Assembly (NCBI GenBank): GCA_958450865.1
Contig: CAUDNY010000001.1
Span: 248,001-312,000, forward strand
Source of the DNA: an uncultured Collinsella sp.
GTDB lineage: Bacteria; Actinomycetota; Coriobacteriia; Coriobacteriales; Coriobacteriaceae
Direction: 5' to 3'
Length of the DNA: 64,000 bases
Shown: positions 51,426-59,727 of the stretch, piece by piece
How the letters are laid out: each line of letters starts with the position of its first letter
Position numbering within the stretch: position 1 is the first letter of the stretch
Position numbers and translations under genes: made by a program
Notes under the pieces: generated by a model
What the model was told of the DNA's origin: nothing
Databases searched by the model: none
Seen by the model: the letters and a program-made list of their open reading frames with translations, nothing else

Positions 51426-52349
51426 ATGCTCATTGCATTGCAGGGCGCCGTTTCGCAGGGCGTCCTCTGGGGCATTATGGTGCTTGGCGTGTTTATCACG
51501 TTCCGCCTGCTCGACATCCCCGATATGACCTGCGACGGCAGCTTTGCCCTCGGCGGCTGTGTCTGCGCCGTGCTCATCGTCAACAATAACGTCGACCCCT
51601 TGCTCGCCGTGCTGGCCGGCATGTGCGCCGGCGCCATCGCGGGCGCCGTCACGGGCATCTTGACCACCGTCTTTGAGATTCCCGCAATCCTCGCCGGAAT
51701 CCTTACGCAGATCAGTCTGTGGTCCATCAACCTGCGCATCATGGGCAAGTCCAACACGCCCATCCTTGCCAAGGGCACTATCTTCTCATCCGTCAGCAAC
51801 ATGACGGGCCTGCCGCAGTCCACTGTTGCCATTATCCTAGGCATTGTGCTGGCCGTGGCCATCGTCGCCATCCTGTACTGGTTCTTTGGCACCGAGATCG
51901 GCTCGGCGCTGCGTGCCACCGGCAACAACGAGTACATGATCCGCGCCCTGGGCGTTAACACCAACACCACCAAAATGATCGCCCTCGTGCTCTCCAACGC
52001 CCTCATTGGCCTTTCGGGTGCGCTCATCTGCCAGAGCCAGAAGTATGCCGACATTGGCATGGGCACCGGCGCCATCGTTATCGGTCTTGCCGCCATCGTC
52101 ATCGGCGAAGTGCTCGGTCGCCTGCTGCCCGGCGGTCTGACGCAGTTTAGCGTCCGTCTTGCCTCCGCCGTCTTTGGCTCCGTGGTGTACTTCCTTATCC
52201 GCGCCATCGTGCTGCAGCTGGGCATGGACGCCAACGACATGAAGCTGCTCTCTGCCGCGATCGTCGCCGTGGCCCTGTGCGTGCCCGTGATTTGGGAGCG
52301 CTATAAGCTCCGCAGCTCCTACACGAAGGGAGATGAGGCAGATGCTTAA
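51426..52349 (+). CDS. ABC transporter permease (TrpY-like)
   Basis: The 307-residue membrane protein of the BPD_transp_2 (branched-chain type) family has about eight to nine helices, with DIPDMTCDGSFALGGCVCAV near the N-terminus and GSALRATGNNEYMIRALGVN before a late helix, a conserved cytoplasmic coupling loop. AGGAGG lies eight bases upstream of the ATG. Its 3' end overlaps the ATPase gene. Confidence 0.9.
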   Translation: MLIALQGAVSQGVLWGIMVLGVFITFRLLDIPDMTCDGSFALGGCVCAVLIVNNNVDPLLAVLAGMCAGAIAGAVTGILTTVFEIPAILAGILTQISLWSINLRIMGKSNTPILAKGTIFSSVSNMTGLPQSTVAIILGIVLAVAIVAILYWFFGTEIGSALRATGNNEYMIRALGVNTNTTKMIALVLSNALIGLSGALICQSQKYADIGMGTGAIVIGLAAIVIGEVLGRLLPGGLTQFSVRLASAVFGSVVYFLIRAIVLQLGMDANDMKLLSAAIVAVALCVPVIWERYKLRSSYTKGDEADA

Positions 52350-53136
52350 GCTCTCGCACGTCAAGAAGACCTTTAACAAGGGCACCGTCACTGAGAAGCG
52401 CGCGCTCACCGGCGTCGACCTCACCCTGAATGACGGCGACTTTGTAACCGTGATTGGCGGCAACGGCGCCGGCAAGTCCACGCTGCTCAACATGATCGCC
52501 GGCGTGTATCCGCTCGATTCGGGCGTTATCGAGCTCGACGGCACCGACATCTCGCGTCTGAGCGAGTCGCAGCGCGCCAAATACCTGGGCCGCGTGTTTC
52601 AGGACCCCATGCGCGGTACCGCTGCTGACATGCAGATCGCCGAGAACCTGGCCCTCGCCAAGCGCCGCGGCCAGCGTCGCGGTCTTTCGTGGGGCGTCAC
52701 CAAGGCCGAGAAGGACGAGTACGTTGAGCTGCTCAAGCGCCTGGACCTCGGTCTGGACACGCGCCTCAACGCCAAGGTCGGCCTGCTCTCGGGCGGCCAG
52801 CGCCAGGCACTCACCCTGCTGATGGCCACGCTCACCAAGCCGCGCCTGCTGCTGCTCGACGAGCACACGGCGGCCCTCGACCCCAAGACGGCCTCTAAGG
52901 TGCTCAACCTGACCGAGGAGATTGTCGACGAAAACCATCTGACCACGCTCATGGTTACGCACAACATGAATGACGCTATCCGTCTGGGCAACCGTCTGAT
53001 CATGATGCACGAGGGCCATGTGATCTACGACGTGGCCGGCGACGAGAAGAAGTCGCTCACCGTAGCCGACCTGCTGCAGAAGTTCGAGGAGGTCTCGGGC
53101 GGCGAGCTCGCCAACGACCGCATGCTGCTGAGCTAA
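52342..53136 (+). CDS. ABC transporter ATP-binding protein (TrpZ-like)
   Basis: This 264-residue ATPase drives the transporter. It has Walker A GGNGAGKST (about 40), signature LSGGQRQALTLL, Walker B LLLLDEH and the switch His in MVTHNMNDA. The ATG at 52342 is nine bases after GGGAG; an ATG three codons earlier abuts that site. It overlaps the permease by eight bases. Confidence 0.93.
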   Translation: MLKLSHVKKTFNKGTVTEKRALTGVDLTLNDGDFVTVIGGNGAGKSTLLNMIAGVYPLDSGVIELDGTDISRLSESQRAKYLGRVFQDPMRGTAADMQIAENLALAKRRGQRRGLSWGVTKAEKDEYVELLKRLDLGLDTRLNAKVGLLSGGQRQALTLLMATLTKPRLLLLDEHTAALDPKTASKVLNLTEEIVDENHLTTLMVTHNMNDAIRLGNRLIMMHEGHVIYDVAGDEKKSLTVADLLQKFEEVSGGELANDRMLLS

Positions 53137-53174
53137 ACCTACCAAAAAGGGACAGGTTTATTTTGGCAGGTTTT
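53135..53174 (+). repeat. GGGACAGGTTTATTTTGG repeat, copy B2
   Basis: AAACCTACCAAAA pairs with TTTTGGCAGGTTT around AGGGACAGGTTTA. It is the best-preserved copy of family B, directly after the ATPase stop codon. Confidence 0.75.
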
Positions 53175-53189
53175 ATCTGCGCAAACGTC

Positions 53190-53229
53190 AAAACCGCCGC
53201 AAAGGGACAGACGCCCTTGCGGCGGTTTT
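53190..53229 (+). terminator. terminator after the ABC transporter operon
   Basis: AAAACCGCCGCAAAGGG pairs with CCCTTGCGGCGGTTTT around ACAGACG; the left arm also contains AAGGGACAG, as in the palindrome families. Confidence 0.85.
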
Positions 53230-53293
53230 CGCATATTATGTCGATAATCCGATATTCAACCAGACTTTCTGGCTAAGGACTAAGGAAATTGCC

Positions 53294-55321
53294 ATGAAAA
53301 GACTCCCCCGCCTTGCGTTAGCCGCCGCGTTGTTTGCCGGCTCGCTCGCAGGCATCCCAAGCCTCGCTTTCGCGGGGAACCTGCCCGCCGCTATTGACGG
53401 CTCCGTGGCCGTCATGCACACCAACGATATCCACGGCAGCTACAAGTACAGCTACAACGCAAGCAAGGGCACCGGCACTGTGGGCTTTGACGGACTGGCG
53501 GTTCTCTATAGCGCCCAAAGCAGCGCCCCCGATCTTTTGCTCGATGCGGGCGACACCTTCCACGGACAGTCCTTCGCCACCATGAGCGAGGGCAAGAGCA
53601 TCGCCGAGCTCATGGACACCTTCTACGCCGACGGCTACGACGCGACCACGCCAGGCAACCACGACTGGAGCTATGGCGCGGACAAGCTTCGCACCATGAC
53701 CGGCTACAGCCCCACCGGCACGCCCTTCGCCATGCTCTGCGCGAATGCGAAGTCTACGAGCGGCGTATGGAGCTCGAGTATCACCAAGACGCTCGATCGC
53801 ACCTGGGAGGATAGCGAAGATCACTCCACATTCGACTACAAAATCAAGGTCGGCGTCGTGGGTGCCATGGATGAGTCGCTGGAATCCTCGCTGCGCGCGG
53901 ACCTGGTCGCGGGTACGTCGTTCTCGAGTGCCGCGAACGCCATCAATGCCGAGGCCAAGCGACTGCGCGAGACAGAGGGCTGCAACGTTGTCGTCTGTAT
54001 CGCGCACACGCTCAACGCCAAGACCTTTGCTGCAAAGCTCGTTGGGGTCGATGCACTGGTCGCGGGCCACGAGCACATCAACTTAGACGAAAACGTGACG
54101 GGGGCTGACGGCAAGTCGGTCCGCGTCGTCGAAGCGGGCAGCGCCTTTGCCGAGGTGGGGCTGCTTTCCATTCCGTACAAGTACGACACGAATGGCACCG
54201 AGACGACCGACGATGACACGGTCACGGTCCCTGCAGACGGCAGTGACGAGAAGCTCTACACCGCCAAGAACGTCAACGACCTTTTGGCAGACCCCGACAA
54301 GGGCTCCGACTACCAAAGCCGCCTTGAAGCCGTCCGCAACAAGATCAAGCCGCTCGACGAGGCCTTTGAAAACGAATCGAACAAGGTGCTCGGCACATCC
54401 ACCACCAACTATTTCTACGGCGAGGACGCCGCAGGCACGCATGGTTGGGAAATGGTGCGCACCACCGATTTCCGCCCCAGCAAGGAGGGCGACACCACCA
54501 AGGCCCAGACCATCGGCCATGTGATCTGCGGCTCCTATCTTGACCTGACGGGCGCAGACCTTGCCATCGAGAACGCGGGTGGCATCCGCGGCGGCATCGC
54601 TGCAGGCGATGTGACCGCAGGCAACGTCATCGCTATCTCGCCCTACGGCAACACCGTGGAGACCTGGACCATGACCGGTGCGGACTTCCTCGCAGCGCTC
54701 GAGCACTCGCTGCAGATCAGCGACGAGTGCAATCACAGTTATGAGCTTCAGCAAGCCTACGTGGCAGCCGGCCATACCGAGCAGGAAGCGCAAGACAAGT
54801 ACAAGTGGCGCGATGACTCCGGCAGCGTTCTCTCCTTTGGCGGCATCAACGTGACGATTGATTGGACGCAGCCCGAAGGCAAGCGCATTGTGAGTGCCAC
54901 ACTCGCTAAGGACGGCAGCACGCTCGATCCCACCAAGACCTATACCGTCGCCACCAACAACTACATCATTACCAACACGACCGACTTCCCCACCTTCGCA
55001 CACGCCACCAAGCGCACCGAGTGGGGCACGTGTGAGGCGGCGCTGAGGGCGCTGATTGGGCAAAACGGCTGGGAGAGCAAGATGGCCGGACTCGCCGGCA
55101 CCATCAGCTTCGGCTCCGCAGCCGTGAACCCCACGCCCACACCGGCCCCGACGCCTAAGCCCTTGCCTAAGACGGACACGACGACCACGAAGGTCATCAC
55201 CAAGAAGACGACCGGCAAGCTCGCCGCAACGGGAGACCGCACGCTGGCAGTAGTTGGCACGTGCCTTATCGGCGGCATCATCGTCATCATTCTCGGCATT
55301 ATCTGGAAGCGTCGACGCTAA
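53294..55321 (+). CDS. cell-wall-anchored 5'-nucleotidase family protein
   Basis: This exported phosphoesterase probably releases nucleosides or phosphate outside the cell. The 675-residue protein has a signal peptide (about 1-27), a metallophosphoesterase domain (TNDIHG, DAGDTFHG, GNHDWSYG, AGHEHINLD), a 5'-nucleotidase C-terminal domain (IENAGGIRGGIAAGDVT, SPYGNTVETWTMTGADFL), a Pro/Thr-rich spacer and a sorting signal: LAATGD, a hydrophobic helix and KRRR. LAxTG is the motif used by class E sortases in Actinobacteria. Confidence 0.92.
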   Translation: MKRLPRLALAAALFAGSLAGIPSLAFAGNLPAAIDGSVAVMHTNDIHGSYKYSYNASKGTGTVGFDGLAVLYSAQSSAPDLLLDAGDTFHGQSFATMSEGKSIAELMDTFYADGYDATTPGNHDWSYGADKLRTMTGYSPTGTPFAMLCANAKSTSGVWSSSITKTLDRTWEDSEDHSTFDYKIKVGVVGAMDESLESSLRADLVAGTSFSSAANAINAEAKRLRETEGCNVVVCIAHTLNAKTFAAKLVGVDALVAGHEHINLDENVTGADGKSVRVVEAGSAFAEVGLLSIPYKYDTNGTETTDDDTVTVPADGSDEKLYTAKNVNDLLADPDKGSDYQSRLEAVRNKIKPLDEAFENESNKVLGTSTTNYFYGEDAAGTHGWEMVRTTDFRPSKEGDTTKAQTIGHVICGSYLDLTGADLAIENAGGIRGGIAAGDVTAGNVIAISPYGNTVETWTMTGADFLAALEHSLQISDECNHSYELQQAYVAAGHTEQEAQDKYKWRDDSGSVLSFGGINVTIDWTQPEGKRIVSATLAKDGSTLDPTKTYTVATNNYIITNTTDFPTFAHATKRTEWGTCEAALRALIGQNGWESKMAGLAGTISFGSAAVNPTPTPAPTPKPLPKTDTTTTKVITKKTTGKLAATGDRTLAVVGTCLIGGIIVIILGIIWKRRR

Positions 55322-55373
55322 GCTACACCGCCGGGCCTTGCAGCCCCGCCGCATAAACCTTATATCGAGCACA

Positions 55374-55408
55374 GAAGCCCGTCCGAATTTGATCGGACGG
55401 GCTTCTTG
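55374..55408 (+). terminator. terminator after the 5'-nucleotidase gene
   Basis: GAAGCCCGTCCGA pairs perfectly with TCGGACGGGCTTC; only two T follow directly. Confidence 0.85.
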
Positions 55409-55449
55409 GTGGGTATCATGGTTAGATGATCATGAGGAGGTTTCCCTAC

Positions 55450-56217
55450 ATGGAATTGTTTGAGCCAATTCTTCATTTCTTTGCACAACGATGGGTCCAC
55501 AACATCATCTGGGCCGGTATCTTGGCCATCGGCACCGCCGTTGCCGCCAAAATCGCGTCCAAGACCCTGCACCACCTGCTTAACCGCGATGATAACCCGC
55601 TCCCAGCATCGAGCATCTTCATCAACATCACACGCGCCGTCATCTGGATGATCGGCGGCAGCTTTATCCTCGACAACTGTTTTGGCATTAATGCAAACGC
55701 CCTCGTCGCCGCTCTTGGCGTCGGCGGCATCGCCATCTCGCTCGGCTTTCAGGACACGCTGTCGAACCTTATCGGCGGTATGCAGGTGACCTTCATGGGC
55801 ATCATCAAGCCCGGCGACAATATCGAGGTCGGCGGCGTGTCGGGCGTGGTCCAAGACATCACCTGGCGCCACACGACCATCGAGGATGCCTGCGGGCAGA
55901 CCATCATTGTGCCCAACTCCAACATCTCCAAGAACACGCTCGTGCATCTGATGCCCTTTGGGCGCGTGGCCGTGCCCGTTGCCGTAAAGGACACGTCTAA
56001 GTGGGCCTCGCTGGGCGCGCTGGCAGATGAGCTTACCGACGCCACCAAGGCCGCGGTGCTTCCCATCTCTGGCTTTGACAAGGATCCGTACGTGCTCTTT
56101 AGCGAGATCGGCGACTTTGGCGTCAAGGGCAAAATCATCTTTATCGTCAGCGACGATAGCACCACCTTCACGGCAACCGACGCCTGCATTCGTGCCATCG
56201 CCCCCATCATCGCCTAA
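55450..56217 (+). CDS. MscS-family mechanosensitive ion channel
   Basis: The 255-residue membrane protein opens on osmotic downshock to release solutes. It has two N-terminal helices, the pore helix VAALGVGGIAISLGFQDTLS with NLIGG, and the beta domain with KPGDNIEVGGVSGVVQDITW and VPNSNISKNTL. It is shorter at the C-terminus than E. coli MscS. ATG follows GAGGAGG by nine bases. Confidence 0.92.
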   Translation: MELFEPILHFFAQRWVHNIIWAGILAIGTAVAAKIASKTLHHLLNRDDNPLPASSIFINITRAVIWMIGGSFILDNCFGINANALVAALGVGGIAISLGFQDTLSNLIGGMQVTFMGIIKPGDNIEVGGVSGVVQDITWRHTTIEDACGQTIIVPNSNISKNTLVHLMPFGRVAVPVAVKDTSKWASLGALADELTDATKAAVLPISGFDKDPYVLFSEIGDFGVKGKIIFIVSDDSTTFTATDACIRAIAPIIA

Positions 56218-56254
56218 ACTACCACAAAGGGGACAGGCACCTTTGTGGTAGTTT
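56216..56254 (+). repeat. family A palindrome, copy A1
   Basis: AAACTACCACAAAG and CTTTGTGGTAGTTT form a perfect 14-base stem around GGGACAGGCAC. It overlaps the last base of the MscS stop codon. Related copies: 58943-58981, 60959-60996, 62667-62706. Confidence 0.8.
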
Positions 56255-56310
56255 CGCATCGTGGTACCATGGTTCATATCGTTGTTTAAACGACTAAGGG
56301 AGTAGACACC

Positions 56311-58227
56311 ATGGAAGAGGCCTATCGTCAAGCACGCAAGCGCGGCGAGCAGGGACGCCGTCGCGCCATCAGCCAAAGCGAGCACCCGTACCTTACGGAC
56401 CTCGACAGCTTGGTTGCCCAGCTCCCCTTAGGTCAGCGAGAGAGCGTCGGCCTGCGGGATATTCCGCTCGAAATGGTCGTCGGCACGGTTACCAAGGGCC
56501 GTCAGTCTGCCTTTTCGTGCAACTTTATGCCCCTGTTGCCATTTAGCACCGAGTTCGCCCGCAAGTGGTCCAACCTCTACGACATCCAGGTGACCGAGGG
56601 CTATCGCGACCCCATCATCGTCACCGAGTTCATGCATCGGTTCTACGTCCAAGAGGGCAACAAGCGCGTCAGTGTCCTCAAATTCCTGGACGCCCCGACG
56701 GTTTCGGCCAAGGTCACCCGCCTCTATCCCGGAAAATGGGATTCCGTCGAAAGCCGCCTCTATGGCGAGTTCTGCGCGTTTTGGCGCGTCTGCCCCCTAT
56801 ACGAGATCGAGTTCTCGCGTGAGGGAAGCTACGAGACGCTCGCCAAGATGCTCGGTCAGAACCTTATCGAAAAATGGCCGCAGAAAAAGGTCGACTACCT
56901 GCGCCACACCTTCCTGCTCTTTAAGCGCGCCTACCTGCGCGCCGGCGGCGACCATCTGGACATTACGCCCGCCGACGCTATGCTCGTTTACCTCAACGTG
57001 TACAACCAAGACCGCTTGCTGGACACGCCGACGGATATCGTCGTAAACCGCCTGTGCAAGATTTGGCGCGAGTTGGTCATTGCCGGCAAAAGTGATGAGG
57101 AGAAGGTCGATCTTGTCGAGGCGCCGAGTGTCGATGAGGAAGAGGCACCCGCCAAGTCCACCTCCGGCGTGCTCAACTTCTTTATGGGCAAGACCGTCTA
57201 CTCGGCGGCCAACCCTCTGCGCATCGCCTTTATCCATGAGTTCCCCTGTGCGACGTCGAGCTGGGACAGCCTGCACGACCAAGGGCGTCAGTATCTCGAT
57301 GAGCATTTTGGCGGTATCGTGCGCACCGAGGCGTTCGAGGACTGCCACGATCCGGACGTGTTCTACGCCGCTGTGGAAACGGCTGTCAAACATGGAGATA
57401 ACGTCATCTTCTCAACCTCGCACCGCCTGATGGAATATACGCTCAGGGCTGCCGTTGAGTATCCCCGGGTTCGGTTCCTCAACTGCTCTATCGGCCTTCC
57501 CCATCAAAGCGTCCGTTCGTACTTTGGCAAGATGTACGAGGCCAAGTTTCTCCTGGGCGCCCTTGCCGCCAGCATGGCGGACAACCACCGCATCGGTTAC
57601 CACGCGTCGGTCTTCGCCTCGGGCGCACTCAGCGAGATCAACGCCTTTGCGATTGGCGCCTCTCTGCTCGACCCCCGTGCGCAAATTATCCTGACCTGGG
57701 GCGATGTGCCCGCTGGAGGTCTTGCCGAAGCCATGTGCCGCGAAGGTGTAAGCGTCATGACCGGCGCTGACATGTCAAAGTCGCTCGTAGACCCTACGGC
57801 CTACGGACTTCACCGCCTGGTCGATGGCAAGGTTACCGGCATCGCCATGCCGGTCTGGAACTGGGGCCGATACTACGAGCTTATCGTGCGAAGCCTGCTA
57901 CATGGCACCTGGGATGAGACCAGTGACGACAGCCAGGTTCGCGCCGTCAACTACTGGTATGGCATGAGCTCGGGCGTCATCGACATTCGCTACGCTCCGG
58001 GCCTGCCCTATCAGACGCGCAAACTGGTGCAGCTGCTCCGCAATGGCATCGTCGAGGGCTCCATCAATCCATTTGGCGGCGAGCTTCATAGCCAAGACGG
58101 CGTGGTGCAGATCGAGGGCTTTCCCCCACTGCCGAGCGCGCAGATTGTCGAGATGAATTGGCTGGCGGACAACGTGGTAGGCACCATTCCGCAGCTCGAC
58201 GATGAGCCGGGAGTTACCGCCCTATGA
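56311..58227 (+). CDS. cytoplasmic ParB-like/BMP-family substrate-binding fusion protein
   Basis: The 638-residue protein has no signal peptide. Residues about 45-135 hold a ParB/sulfiredoxin-like segment with DPIIVTEFMHRFYVQEGNKR followed by VSVLKFLD, in which EGNKR replaces the usual DGHRR-type motif. A helical region follows (about 140-300). The C-terminal 330 residues look like the BMP/Med nucleoside-binding domain of ABC transporters (LRIAFIHEFP, GKMYEAKFLLGALAASMADN with HRIGY). Domain calls are by eye. A nucleotide- or nucleoside-sensing role is inferred. Its stop overlaps the next gene (ATGA), so both act together. Confidence 0.75.
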   Translation: MEEAYRQARKRGEQGRRRAISQSEHPYLTDLDSLVAQLPLGQRESVGLRDIPLEMVVGTVTKGRQSAFSCNFMPLLPFSTEFARKWSNLYDIQVTEGYRDPIIVTEFMHRFYVQEGNKRVSVLKFLDAPTVSAKVTRLYPGKWDSVESRLYGEFCAFWRVCPLYEIEFSREGSYETLAKMLGQNLIEKWPQKKVDYLRHTFLLFKRAYLRAGGDHLDITPADAMLVYLNVYNQDRLLDTPTDIVVNRLCKIWRELVIAGKSDEEKVDLVEAPSVDEEEAPAKSTSGVLNFFMGKTVYSAANPLRIAFIHEFPCATSSWDSLHDQGRQYLDEHFGGIVRTEAFEDCHDPDVFYAAVETAVKHGDNVIFSTSHRLMEYTLRAAVEYPRVRFLNCSIGLPHQSVRSYFGKMYEAKFLLGALAASMADNHRIGYHASVFASGALSEINAFAIGASLLDPRAQIILTWGDVPAGGLAEAMCREGVSVMTGADMSKSLVDPTAYGLHRLVDGKVTGIAMPVWNWGRYYELIVRSLLHGTWDETSDDSQVRAVNYWYGMSSGVIDIRYAPGLPYQTRKLVQLLRNGIVEGSINPFGGELHSQDGVVQIEGFPPLPSAQIVEMNWLADNVVGTIPQLDDEPGVTAL

Positions 58228-58934
58228 AGATCCTTGCCATAGCAGATACCGAAGAACGATGCCTTTGGGAGTGCTTTCGCAAGGAGCGCTTTGAGGGTGT
58301 CGACCTGATTCTGTCTGCCGGCGATCTGGACCCGGACTATCTTGAGTTTTTGGTCACCGTCATCAACAAACCGCTCATCTACGTGCGCGGCAATCACGAC
58401 GACCGCTACGCACGTCATGCACCGGGCGGATGTATCTGCGTGGAAGACAGCGTGTACACGTACCGAGGGATTCGCATTGCGGGCCTTGGCGGGTCCATGC
58501 GTTATCGCGACGGCGCCAACATGTACACCGAACGCGAGATGTCCAAGCGCATGCGCAAGCTGTCGCGTAAGGTTAGGATGGTCGGCGGGTGCGACATTCT
58601 GCTTACCCATGCACCCGCCGCCGGTATGGGTGATCTGGACGATCTGCCGCATCGAGGATTCGAGTGCTTTAATGCGGCTCTTGAGTCTTGGGGTCCCGAC
58701 TATATGATTCACGGGCATGTGCACCAAAGCTACGGCCCCAACTTTCAACGCGAGCGCCAACACCCATGCGGAACGAAGATTGTCAACGCCTGCGGCTATA
58801 CCAAGATCGAAATTGACGAGGCGCGCTACCCCACGCGCGGTTGGAAGGCCGCTTGGCTCAACTCGCAAACCATGCGCCGCGAGCTCAAACGCCACGAAGC
58901 AATCGAGTCTTCAACCGCCAGAACCCCCTGGTAA
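58224..58934 (+). CDS. metallophosphoesterase
   Basis: This 236-residue calcineurin-like phosphoesterase resembles YfcE/MJ0936-type enzymes. Metal-site motifs are IADTEE (Asp8, with Glu where most have His), SAGDLD, RGNHDD, LLTHAP and HGHVHQSYG. The D-x-E change may alter metal preference. It overlaps the ParB-like/BMP fusion gene by four bases (ATGA), strong evidence for a two-gene unit. The substrate is unknown; a nucleotide is plausible from context. Confidence 0.87.
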   Translation: MKILAIADTEERCLWECFRKERFEGVDLILSAGDLDPDYLEFLVTVINKPLIYVRGNHDDRYARHAPGGCICVEDSVYTYRGIRIAGLGGSMRYRDGANMYTEREMSKRMRKLSRKVRMVGGCDILLTHAPAAGMGDLDDLPHRGFECFNAALESWGPDYMIHGHVHQSYGPNFQRERQHPCGTKIVNACGYTKIEIDEARYPTRGWKAAWLNSQTMRRELKRHEAIESSTARTPW

Positions 58935-58942
58935 CTGCCAAC

Positions 58943-59002
58943 AACCACCACGAAGGGGATAGGCACCTTTATGGTGGTTTTGCTGACTCGTCCGACCTGT
59001 CC
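58943..59002 (+). repeat. family A palindrome, copy A2, with conserved tail
   Basis: AACCACCACGAAGG and ATGGTGGTTTT arms around GGATAGGCACCTTT, followed by GCTGACTCGTCCGACCTGTC at 58982-59001. The same tail follows copy A3, so the mobile or conserved unit is about 60 bases. Confidence 0.8.
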
Positions 59003-59048
59003 ATCACGGTGCTTGTGTAATTAACGAGAACACTCATTGTTTTGTAAG

Positions 59049-59075
59049 GACGGCGCTCACGTGCCGTCTTTTTTT
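59049..59075 (+). terminator. terminator upstream of the second ECF sigma gene
   Basis: GACGGC (59049-59054) pairs with GCCGTC (59063-59068), followed by TTTTTTT. It ends the fusion/phosphoesterase operon. Confidence 0.85.
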
Positions 59076-59166
59076 GTCAACTTATGCAGTCTCGACCGTG
59101 TTGTATGTAGAGGGACCTCGCGAGACGCCTTCCCTATATCCACCACGACCAATTGGAGGTGACACT

Positions 59167-59727
59167 ATGCCTGCACGCCGTAACCGCAATAGCACGCTCC
59201 GATGCGATGCCGATCAGATCGAGCGGGAAGCAAAGCGCTTGGTCGACACGTATTCCGACCTCATCCTTCGATTGTGCTATTCGGCCCTTGGATCCGCTGA
59301 CGACGCTCAAGACATCTGCCAGGACACGTTGATCAAGATTCTCCAACGCACTCAACCGTTCGACTCGCTCGAACACGAACGTGCTTGGGTGATCCGAGTC
59401 GCACTGAACGCATGTCGCGATATCGGCCGTACGCACGCGAATCACCCGGTTGTCGACCTCGATTCGCTCCCCGATTTCTGCGCACCCGTAACACATACCG
59501 AGCAAGAATTCGCGCAACGCGACTGCGCCATTCTTTCCGCTGTCACGGCCCTGCCTCAAGCACAGCGCATCGCCATCTTTTTGCACTACTACGCAGGCAT
59601 GAGCATCAGGGAAATCGCAGACGCCGTTCACGCGACGCCAGCTGCAACCGCCCAGCACCTTAGCCGCGGACGTGCGTCACTTCGGCTTTCCTTGAAAGGA
59701 GACCACAATGACTACGAATTCGAATGA
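59167..59727 (+). CDS. RNA polymerase ECF-type sigma factor (second pair)
   Basis: The 186-residue sigma factor has region 2 (YSDLILRLCYSALGSADDAQ, DICQDTLIKILQR) and region 4 (SIREIADAVHATPAATAQHL). ATG at 59167 follows TTGGAGG. It overlaps the following anti-sigma-like gene by 20 bases, the same arrangement as the pair at 24.9-26.4 kb. Sequence identity between the two sigma factors is low by eye. Confidence 0.9.
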   Translation: MPARRNRNSTLRCDADQIEREAKRLVDTYSDLILRLCYSALGSADDAQDICQDTLIKILQRTQPFDSLEHERAWVIRVALNACRDIGRTHANHPVVDLDSLPDFCAPVTHTEQEFAQRDCAILSAVTALPQAQRIAIFLHYYAGMSIREIADAVHATPAATAQHLSRGRASLRLSLKGDHNDYEFE

